From the NCBI RefSeq assembly GCF_016861975.1, contig NZ_BOMB01000036.1, positions 1 to 50,406 on the forward strand: a DNA stretch of 50,406 bases, given 5' to 3'. The position numbers and the translations under genes were made by a program. The notes under the pieces were generated by a model. That model was not told the DNA's origin. It did not search any database and was given only the letters and a program-made list of their open reading frames with translations. Below, in pieces: positions 26,501 to 33,800 of the stretch (position 1 is its first letter; the number at the start of each line of letters is the position of its first letter). This DNA is from Actinocatenispora rupis (GTDB lineage: Bacteria > Actinomycetota > Actinomycetes > Mycobacteriales > Micromonosporaceae).

Positions 26501-29500
26501 AGCACCAGCGCGCCGATTCGCCGGCCGACATCCGCCGACAGCCGGCTGAACTCCGCCGCCGACTCGAACAGCTCCGCACCCGCCTGGACGTGCTCCGGCG
26601 TGACGGTCACCGGCGCGCCCCGCAGTACGGTGTCGGCCTGCTCGCGGAGGTCGTCCATCGCGTGGCTGAGCCGGGACCGCTCGTGGTGCACCATCAGCCG
26701 GTTGCCCGGCGCCTCCGAGACGAACCCGTACTTCGACAGCCGGCCGGCGACCTCCAGCAGGTGCGTGCCGCGGGCGAGCCGCTCGTCGACGATGCCGCGC
26801 AGTTCCCGGTCGGTCAGCTTGCTGCTGACCCGGTGCAGCTCCGGCCGCGGCGACCCGTCACCCGGCGAGTCCATCCCGTACCGCGGGTCGGCGGCGTCGA
26901 CGAGCGCCCGCGGAGTCGACGCCGACTCCGGTACCGAGCGGGCGGGCCGCACCGCACCGGTACGGTCCACCACCAGCGTGCGCAGGTCGACCGGGGACGG
27001 CAGCCGCCCGGGCCGGGTCGACACGCGCGCACCGGCGGGCCGGGTCAGGTTCGCGAACACCAGGCCCGCCCCGTCGTACCAGGCGGCGGCGGCGTGCCCG
27101 ATCCGGCCCGGCCGCCCCAGGAGTACGAACGCCACGGCGCCCGGGCCCGCCGCGGACAGCCGTTCGCGGACCTCCGCCCACGACTCCGTCAGCGTGAAGT
27201 GCCTGTCCGCCACCGCCGGGAACACGTGCGCGGTACCGATGTCCGAGTCGTCCACCGGGCCGCCGACCGCGGCCGGGCGTACGCCACGGGGGAACGTCTC
27301 CGCCGCGAAGTCCCGGACCGCCGTCACGCAGGCGTCGTTGCGGTCCGTACCCGTGACCGCCGGCAGGTCCTCGGCGACGCGGGCGAGGCGCGCGGCCGCG
27401 TCGGCGTACCCGGGGGTGGTGGGCAGGCCGTCGTCGCTCACCACCGGCGACGGCGGATCGCTGGACTCCGGGGTGACCGCGACCCGCTCGACCCACACGT
27501 ACACCTGGCGGTTGCGGCGGTCGTCGGCGGTGGCGGTCGACCGGCCGGGCGCCCGGGAGGCGTGCAGCGCCGAGCCGCGGCTGGTGGGCGCCGCGAACAC
27601 CCCGTCCAGCACGGCCGGTACGTCGTCGGCGGCGAGCCCGCGCTCCGCCGTGATGCGCCGCAGCTCCTCGGCGACCAGCGCCCGCAGCGTGGTGTACGCG
27701 GCGTCGGCGCGGCGCTGCCCGGACTCCACGGCGCGGTCGGTGGCCTCGTGCCGCCACTGCGCCCACGTCGACCGGGCGAAGTTGCGGCCGTTCCCGCCAC
27801 CCTCCACGTGCACCCGGGTACGCCACGCGCCGCCCACCGCCTGGTGATCGGCGACCAGCTGGTGCGCGACCGAGTACGCGAACTGGCGGGCGGACCAGGT
27901 ACCGGAGGCGGGCGCGAAACCCTCCCGGTCGAAGTCCAGGTCCAGCACCTCGCCCGGCGTCCAGCCGAACTCGCGCAGCCACTCCGGATGCTCCTCGAAG
28001 TGCCGGTGCACGTTGTACTCGTCGGTGTCCATCCGGCTCGTCGGCGCCATCGCGTGCGCCCACTCCAGCACCCCGTCCGCGCCCACGAACAGGTAGTGGA
28101 ACTGGCCCGGCCACGGCCGGTACCAGCTGCCCGGCACCCTGGTCCGCTCCGTACCGTCGGCGGAGAGCTGGAGGTAGTGGTCCGGGCCGGGGATCCGGTC
28201 GTGCCACACCGCCAGGTCCGCGAACGCCGACTCGTGCGGCCGTACCGGCTCGAACTCCCAGCTGCCGCGGGTCAGGTAACCCCAGATCGGCTTGCCGTTG
28301 AACGTGACCGCCACGTACGCCCGGCGGTCGTCGGACAGCATCTCCCGGTAGTGCGTCACCGGGCGGCCCTCGCTGTCGGTCGAGGCGACATCCGGCGGGA
28401 CGGTCTCGTCCGGCAGCGGGCCCGGACCGGTCGGTTCCGGTTTCTCCCAGCCGTCCTTGAGCATCCCGACGACGCCGAGCACCGCCGAGCGCAGCATCTC
28501 GCCGGTGACCGGGGACGCCGGCTTCGGCGGCAGCAGCGCGACCAGCGCGCCGAGCGCGGCGTTGACCGCCACGTCGGACACGATGTTGACCAGGCCGATC
28601 ACGTCCGGCTCGCCGCGTACCGCGTTGACGAACTCCTTGAGGGTGCCGGGGTCCTTGAGCTTGCCCTTCACCTCCGACGTCAGGTCGCGCCAGACATCCT
28701 CCAGTACCTCCCGCCAGAGCGTGCGGCGTGCCGCCACGTCGACACCGGCGAGCTGCTGCGCCGCCCTCGTCACCCGCTCGTCCAGGTACCGCTGGAGGAC
28801 CTTGGTGATCGCGGACGCGATGATCGGCCAGCCCGGCACGTACGCGCCGCCGATGCCGGCCGCCGACATCAGCAGCGCCAACGCGTCGGACTGGCCCTTG
28901 ACGATCGCCTTCGCCATGATCAGCGGATCGTCGTCGTGCCTCAGCCACACCTCGCCCACCGCGTGCCCGTTGCGGAAGTGGCGCAGCTGCCAGCTCTCGA
29001 ACGCCTTCACCGCCGCCATCGTGGCCGCCGTCGTACCCAGCTCCATCGCCGCGGGGGCGAACGACGCACCCGCCGGCAGGAACAGCGGGCCGGACATGTT
29101 CAGCGCCTTGCTCGCGTACTCCAGCACCTTCTTCGCCCGGGCCCGCACCTTGTCGTCCCGGGTCGCCAGATAGCTCTCGTACGTGGCGTCCTCGATCAGG
29201 TCGCGGATCCGGTGGCTGGCGTGCTCCGACACCTGGCCGAAGTGCTCCACCGACGCGGCGATCCGCGCCACGATCTGCTCGTGCAGCGCCGGCGCCACCC
29301 GCCGCCGCGGACCCGGCAGGTGCCGCGCGTCGTCCTCCAACCGCGAGACGGCGCGCGCCACGCGTACCCGGGAGACCAGCACGGTCGTGGCCGCCCGCGG
29401 CGACTCCTTCACGAACTGCTGCTTCGACAGGTCGACCAGCTCGCCGATCAGGTGACGACCGTGCGCCACCTGCGCGCCGACCAGGTCCCGCAGGTGGTCG

Positions 29501-30576
29501 TCCAGTACGGAGAAGCCGCTGTTGACGCGTTGCAGCGGCGGCGGGACGAAGTCGTCCGCCGGATCCGCCGCGCCCGCCAGGTCGTCCACCGTCGTCGCCC
29601 TGCCGGTCGCGTCCACCGGCACCACGACAGTCCCGGAACGGCTCAACAGAGCCAGGTACGGGTCCTCCGCGTCCGGCGTCGTCGGTACCGCCACCGGACC
29701 GGCACCCGGCTCCAGCCAGAACAGCGCGGACCGGCGGTCGGCCGACATCAGCCAGGCGACCTGCGCCGGACCGTCCGGATCCCGGCGGAACCGCACCAGC
29801 GCCGCCGACCCCGGATGCGCCACCAGCCCTGCCACCAGCCGCGCCGGGTCGGCCTCCGCCGCCGTCCCACCGATCGCCGTGAGCACCGTGTCCCACGTCG
29901 GCGCCATCGCCGGCCGCAGCACCGCCTCGACGTCCGCACCCTCCGGTACGCCGTAGCGCGCCAGGTGCACCGCGAACGCCTCCGCCGCCGGCGGTATCCG
30001 GGAACCGTCGAGCCCCTCCCGGGTCCTCGCCGACCGGCGCGACCACTCCGCCAGCCGCTGCACCGACGGCCGCTCCTCGCCCGCCGCCGTACGGATCGCG
30101 TCACGCGCCGAGGTACGCGCCGCCGCCTGCCCGCGGGTCAGCAGCCGCACCGACGTCGCCCGCGACCAGACCGTCTCGTACCCGGTGGCGTCGACGGGGA
30201 CCGCGCGCGCCGACCGCTTCAGCTCGTCCGCGACCGGCAGCAGCAGCGGCAGGTCGTGGTGGTCGCTCAGCGACTCCAGCGCCGCCACGTCGATCGGCTC
30301 CAGCGCCTCCCGCGACGGCTTGATGACCAGCCGGTCGCGTACACCGTCGGTCAGCCCGGCGAGGTAGCTCTCCATCAGCCGCGACCGCTCCGCACCCGGC
30401 GCCGAGTGCACCAGGGTGGAATGCTCGTCCGGCAACGGATCCGACGTCAGCGCGGTCACCATCGCCAGCTGGTCGACCGGCTCCGTCAGCGGCCGGTTGT
30501 GCACGTACGGGCCGCCCCGCGCGGCGATGATCCGCCCGTCCCGGCAGATCAGCAGTACGCTGCCCGGCGCCGTCAC
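20581..30576 (-). CDS. Giant effector with three papain-like domains and an amidoligase domain
   Basis: About 3331 residues. Order: alpha/beta module (1-130); papain-like A (about 185-345); helical, partly hydrophobic region (349-700); beta region and an OmpA-like segment with VHVEGGGNG (740-1020); papain-like B (1040-1215); second helical/beta/OmpA-like set (1250-1940); papain-like C (1970-2130); alpha/beta module; amidoligase domain (about 2335-2570); alpha/beta repeats (2690-3150); C-terminal domain ending in Cys3331. Domain C has Cys2004, His2081, Asp2100. Domain B has Cys1083, His1161, Asn1176. Domain A has Ile194, Gln272 and Glu there and should be inactive. Amidoligase motifs are FGPEIEYD, TGEIVAPIL and GGHLHVSV. 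Papain-like folds of this kind are peptidases or Gln deamidases; amidoligases join carboxyl to amino groups. The GTG at 30576 follows a G-rich stretch; an ATG at 30759 gives an Arg-rich, unlikely extension. Probably T7SS-exported (context). Confidence 0.85.
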   Translation of the reverse strand: MTAPGSVLLICRDGRIIAARGGPYVHNRPLTEPVDQLAMVTALTSDPLPDEHSTLVHSAPGAERSRLMESYLAGLTDGVRDRLVIKPSREALEPIDVAALESLSDHHDLPLLLPVADELKRSARAVPVDATGYETVWSRATSVRLLTRGQAAARTSARDAIRTAAGEERPSVQRLAEWSRRSARTREGLDGSRIPPAAEAFAVHLARYGVPEGADVEAVLRPAMAPTWDTVLTAIGGTAAEADPARLVAGLVAHPGSAALVRFRRDPDGPAQVAWLMSADRRSALFWLEPGAGPVAVPTTPDAEDPYLALLSRSGTVVVPVDATGRATTVDDLAGAADPADDFVPPPLQRVNSGFSVLDDHLRDLVGAQVAHGRHLIGELVDLSKQQFVKESPRAATTVLVSRVRVARAVSRLEDDARHLPGPRRRVAPALHEQIVARIAASVEHFGQVSEHASHRIRDLIEDATYESYLATRDDKVRARAKKVLEYASKALNMSGPLFLPAGASFAPAAMELGTTAATMAAVKAFESWQLRHFRNGHAVGEVWLRHDDDPLIMAKAIVKGQSDALALLMSAAGIGGAYVPGWPIIASAITKVLQRYLDERVTRAAQQLAGVDVAARRTLWREVLEDVWRDLTSEVKGKLKDPGTLKEFVNAVRGEPDVIGLVNIVSDVAVNAALGALVALLPPKPASPVTGEMLRSAVLGVVGMLKDGWEKPEPTGPGPLPDETVPPDVASTDSEGRPVTHYREMLSDDRRAYVAVTFNGKPIWGYLTRGSWEFEPVRPHESAFADLAVWHDRIPGPDHYLQLSADGTERTRVPGSWYRPWPGQFHYLFVGADGVLEWAHAMAPTSRMDTDEYNVHRHFEEHPEWLREFGWTPGEVLDLDFDREGFAPASGTWSARQFAYSVAHQLVADHQAVGGAWRTRVHVEGGGNGRNFARSTWAQWRHEATDRAVESGQRRADAAYTTLRALVAEELRRITAERGLAADDVPAVLDGVFAAPTSRGSALHASRAPGRSTATADDRRNRQVYVWVERVAVTPESSDPPSPVVSDDGLPTTPGYADAAARLARVAEDLPAVTGTDRNDACVTAVRDFAAETFPRGVRPAAVGGPVDDSDIGTAHVFPAVADRHFTLTESWAEVRERLSAAGPGAVAFVLLGRPGRIGHAAAAWYDGAGLVFANLTRPAGARVSTRPGRLPSPVDLRTLVVDRTGAVRPARSVPESASTPRALVDAADPRYGMDSPGDGSPRPELHRVSSKLTDRELRGIVDERLARGTHLLEVAGRLSKYGFVSEAPGNRLMVHHERSRLSHAMDDLREQADTVLRGAPVTVTPEHVQAGAELFESAAEFSRLSADVGRRIGALVLGEGVKGYLATRNDRTGVWVKRALGVASKALSLSAPAFLPAGASAAPAALDFATTVVTHASMKAFLHWQKENYLRNHSAAEALLAHDDDPLTMAKAIVKSQTEAVELLMAAAGIGGAYVPGWPIIASAITKVVQGYLEERVQRAAEQAAAASGATRRELWNRVGENVWKGLRSEVTAKVKDPATVKQIVDAARGDADVLGLVNIGSDIAVSAMLGALVALMPPKPAQPVTGDMLRTAVSAMAGTAGTGAHVSVPDEPGTPTEEDVPPDLRTEDAEGRPVTRYRADRSDDRRAYVTVDFNGQSVWGHLDRDTGDFEPVEPHQSAFVDSTVWYNRVLAADHYLQLPPEGADPTATRTRVDGRWYRPSWDKFHYLYLFVRTDGTVEWAHGTAPTGRIAGPTSQVHQVLSGHPQWVRDFTWRTPGVLAVDFEPGEHTAAADPWSLRQFAYAVADRAVAARSAPGGAWTRPLVHVEGGGNGHGTVHEVVDALRHVHADHAVESGHTRARGVYERLKPLVAQELRRIAAERGLADDEVPPSVDELFAAPTSRGAALDASQAPGMGTAPPDDARNRQVYVWIEHVPLTPESSDPPSPVVSDPASALRLSTVDIVSRAQAIGRTPETPAVRLHELVTAVEEVPDADLDTALADCVPRAYAAFVAYHGRAANTSDVEAASDPARMRIDDLAYLLGGAFEPLADVDRVRDQLRAEPGAMALLRLPADGNRPGHVYWLWSEPGGAGPTLRWIDTQDPGLLDTEAFADPDDVHATAARRAGVTVLRLGADGRPARTDGTAEVARDVAALTLARGTTAEPGMRQALNKVAPTRILHGTGTPAQTRAAELRDDVRTVFLGGDQRADRKTLDGALSALSRRPVRIVPPATVSADLLDWLRGRAARAKVPVFVPGVGQRAVVDRGDLAARWPDGMPGDWVRIGGDPSGGYATVDSGHLARSVAPGEKVTAGELVADELRTARVPVQLDPLPGELVGIRFGPEIEYDAGEGVDPDALNRAVITDLREFGRTEQDAMATYHDTMLAGYRSDRAGWKIERDSTVTGEIVAPILPYAPGRWYQTWYDLALVRAVIRRHGGVYSERAGGHLHVSVASFGQQAPKLANLLRHVLHRMDVLFRIGANGLYHRGSGQTAPFPPRAFDDIGGLDWEGLIRLGGKKSALSLDALKDSIGDPERDHVELRIPDGIDDLGHLQFLVRVVQRLVDAAGRSGPAGYAPQRLGERFGDRSADVDRAGLDLVRELFGADAPAVEDQLRAVWANSRWQPALEHRVRRYGMEIGSVPAAGTYGRVGPAQHRANTAALRALTRGMPQPVIVFHHLDAASLPVPGTPQGSLVDPQRNLRTLRGLLANHGSTGPRPLVVLFEPRGSAVVGPAHERDLDAMADEYRALVVRPHGGPVTTVRGRLSTVDGWELREPGGRTRPLGPVLRRDQLDELVVRGPDAARTDQSDPGLWDRLAGSTDGGLRWVGAPPETVDGWLRRTGEVGAARERPVLVLRPDRTGPRGTPQYSRARLDALDAQLTDDPFLARTGVLLVAGDAGPVAALRRQHRIATVFRGDAGPSGRGDWRLVTWDGELVDLGDALDHRTVGRVFDHLDGIAAADAGEALAALDLDAGPSTATRAQDPLVTPPPGSAWDGRVLALGSWDGPARAQLDQLRDWAGDLTRPVVAVHAPSPATRAHTMNDLDTTLLRFARVGVHPIVLANAVDRATFDDLRDRYRPVTVQRTTAGFDDVWQLRTPGGDADRLVDRPSGGLLRRADELPATPTGYELPRVLADWLALNDWPARGEYLRAHAAELITPDVAGHLDRVPDAEAGPYRVLVDVVRRDGGESAPRSDTRPETFVVEYLEPRGSAQDRKPWNDRLLRLVARNELTAAQAARLARGLPEPNAESHARVFDAIDGVLAMTPEQAAVDHRTNARLTALLNEMVGCDVTPTDRMFWVYRMDEFRDGLRAAGRAAHADLVDVLTYTLANC
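24688..24700. repeat. 13-base palindrome GTCCACAGTGGAC inside the giant gene
   Basis: A perfect copy of the dispersed palindrome seen also at 15187-15199. Eleven-base cores occur at 3572-3582, 7824-7834 and 22274-22284. Here it lies in the linker between the second OmpA-like segment and papain-like domain C. Confidence 0.6.
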
Positions 30577-30835
30577 GCCCCCACCCCCCGTCGCCGCGCC
30601 GCCGGCAGGTCGGCCCGCGCACGACCACCCGGCCGGCGCACCGACCCGTTCCCGTGCCCACCTGGTACCGACGGGCCCGGCGCCGGCGCGTCCGCCCGCG
30701 CGTACCCGCCGGCGAATCGACTCAGCACGCCAGCACCAGCGGGACTTGGGGGCGTGCACTCGGCGACAGGTCCGGTCCGTACGTCGGCGCCTACGTGCGG
30801 GCGCGACTCGGGCGCGCGTCCGGTGGGCGGTCGGG
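30577..30835. other. Gap between the two giant effector genes
   Basis: About 260 bases with no gene on either strand that I would accept. If the downstream gene used the ATG at 30759 the gap would be 76 bases, but that extension is Arg/Gly-rich and unlike coding sequence here. No clear terminator or promoter is seen, so the genes may still be cotranscribed. Confidence 0.3.
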
Positions 30836-33800
30836 TCAGCACGTCAGTACCTCTGTTGCCAGGTGGGACAGGTCGCCGGCGTGGTCGGGGCGGGCGTGGC
30901 CCAGCTCGCCGAGCCAGCGGACCCAGGTGACCCGTTCCTCGCCGACGAGCGCGCTCCGGTTCCGTCGTACGACGAGGCTGGCCCGGTCGAGGTCGCCGCC
31001 CAGCGTCAACCGCACCGCTTCGAGTACGGCGGTGTGGGCGTGGTGCTGGGCGCGGGCGCCGTCGCCGCCGCCGAGCCGTACCGGCGGGGGGTTGGGGACG
31101 CCCGTCTCCCGCAGCAGCGCCTGCACGTGCGCGTCGGCCCCCTCGATGTACTCGACGGCGAGGTGGTCGGCGCCGGCCCCGGCGTACCCGAGGTTGGCGA
31201 GCTGGATGGCGCGGGCGGTGGCGGGCGCGGTGTCCGGCGGGCGGGTGACCGGCGGGGTCTGGCGGACCTGTTCCACCCGGGCGCGGGTGAGCGCCGCGCT
31301 GGACAGCGCCCAGCGCACCGCGGCGGAACGCCGTGGCGAGGTGACCGGTGTCGTACCAGACGCCGACGGCCAGCGCCGCTGCCGCAGGTACGTCGGCGCC
31401 CAGTCGGCGGGCAGCGCCGGCTCGCCGGTCCGCCGTACGACGGCACGGTTGCGGATCGCGGCGGGCAGCGCGCCGAGCACCTGCCCGACCGGTACGTCCG
31501 GGGCCATCTCCAGCAGGGTCGCCTCGGCCACCGGCGGTACCTGGCGGGCGCCGTCCAAGTCGACGGGCGCGCCGGTGTCGGGGGCGACGACGTGCCCGGC
31601 AGGCACCCGGTGCGCGGTGTACCCCGGGGGCAGGCTCGCCCGGATCGCCGCGTGCTCCAACGCATTCCGGCCGCCCGGGTCGTCGTCGAGGGTCACGGCG
31701 GGCGGCCGGCCGGCGCGGATCCGCTCGACCAGCCGGTACAGCTGGGCGCGCTGCGCCTGGTCGGCCGGGCCGGTGATCTCGACCGGGACCGCGCCCGGCG
31801 GCACCGGGTCGGCCGACGCGACCGGCTCGGTGTCGGCGCGGTGGATGCGCACCGCGGCCGGGTCGGTGGTGTCGACCTGCCAGCCGTCCAACCCGGGCAG
31901 GTCCACGTCGTACCAGCCCGGTCGCCCACCCGGTACGAGCCCGGGCGGCAGCTCCTCGGCCGGCTCCGTACCCGGCGGGTACACCCGGTGGTGGTCGGCG
32001 GCCTGCGGCACGGCACGCACCGGCCCGCGCGCCGTCCACGCCATCGGTACGAAGCCGGTCGCGTCCACCGGTGGCACGTCCGTGAGCTGGTCGCGCGGGA
32101 CGACGACGGGGCGGCCCACCCGCCCGGCGACCGCCCGGACCGTACGCCAGGGCAGCGTGACGCCCGGGGTCGGCTGCACGACGATCCGGTCCCGCAGCTC
32201 CGCGGGCAGCGCGGCCAGCGTGTCGGCGACGGACGCCGCCACGGTCGCCGGCCCGGTACCGGTCGGGTCGACGAACAGGACCCGCGCGCCCGGCACCGGC
32301 GACTGCAGGGCCACCGGGCCGAGGTCCCGCAGCGGCGCCCCCGCCGGCGCCAGCACCCAGCCGGCCTCGACCGGCCGCACGGTCCAGCCCGCCGGCAGCG
32401 CGGCCCGGACCGCGTCCAGCTCGGCCCGCTCGGCCGCCGTCGACGCCCGCCCAAGCCACACCGTCTCGATGCTGGAATCGTTGTGCAGCAACAGATCCCG
32501 TACCCGCTCGACCTCCGCGGCCTGGTCGGCGGTGAGCACGTCGCCGGGCTCCGCGACGACGACCGCACCCGTCCGCCCCGCCGGTACGACGCCGGCCGGC
32601 GGGGTGCCGCCCACCCACACCTCGCCGGCGCCCCGGGTGTCCCAGTGCAACCCCTCCGCCGACCGGTACGTGCCCGGCACGGGACCGTGCGCCAACCCGT
32701 ACGGCGCGCGGGTGCGCGGCGACGCCAGGTGCGTCGGATGGAACCGGTACCCCGCGGCCACCAGCACGAACGCGGGGCCGCCGGACGCCGACACCGGCAC
32801 CAGCCACGGGTCCGGCGCGGGCCGCTCCGACAGCGCGTCCGCCGGCAGGTACAGCACCGCGTTCGCCGTCGTACCACCGAGGATCCGGTCGGTGAGGTCG
32901 CGGGCGCGCGCCGGCGTGACCGGCGTGCGGTACCCGGCGAACCGCACCACGACCGGCGACGAGGACCCCGGACGCAGGTGCGCGACGGCGGCGGCGACCA
33001 GGCCGACCTCGCGTACCGAACCGTCCACGACGATCGTCGGGGTGCCCGCGTCGGTGGCCGGCTGTTGCGGCGCGTCGCCCCGGTACAGGACGACGGTGTC
33101 GCCGACGACGACCGACGACAGGCCGCTCGGCATCGCCGTGAACCGCTCCGCCTCCTCGGGGGTCGGCTCCCGCATCGGCACCTCCACCGGCCCGGCCGGC
33201 TGCTCCGGCTCCGGCTGCTCGTCCGCCGGCCCGCGGCCCGGCCGGTCCTGCGGATGCACCACGAAGTCGTCCGCGCCACCGGTCGTGGTGACCTTGCGCC
33301 CGGCCGTCACCGGTACGTGCAATGCCGTGTGCGCCAACGGTTCCAGCACCGCGTCCCGGCCGAACAGCACGCCCGCCGGGCCGGTCTGCCCGTCCAGCCC
33401 CTTGAGTACGGCGTCGGCGATGGCCTGGGCGCGCGCCGGATCGACCGGCCGGCGGTTGCCGAGGAACTGGACGAGCAGGCTCGGGCGACGGTGTGCCGGG
33501 ATCGCCGTCAGCACCCGGCGTACGTCCGCGAGACTCGTCACCGAACCGTCCACCTGGACGACCACACCGTCACCCGGCGCCCGCACCCTCGGTACGAACG
33601 AGACCGGTGCCGCGCCGCGGAAGACCACCAGCGTGTTGCCGTCGAACCGGATGCCGATGCCGTCGGGCAGCGCGTCGGGCTCGATCCCGAGACGCGGCCC
33701 GTCGGCGGCGCGCTGCGCGTCCTGCGCGGCCCAGTTCGCCTCGTTCCGTTCCGCCGTACTGCGCGCGCCGGCCGCCGCCGCCGCGCCCGCCCTGGTCTCC

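Noticed and set aside
30577-30759. N-terminal extension of the papain/amidoligase giant to the ATG at 30759
   Set aside because: The extra 61 codons are Arg/Gly/Ala-rich without fold or signal features, and the GTG at 30576 starts directly at the first structured strand.
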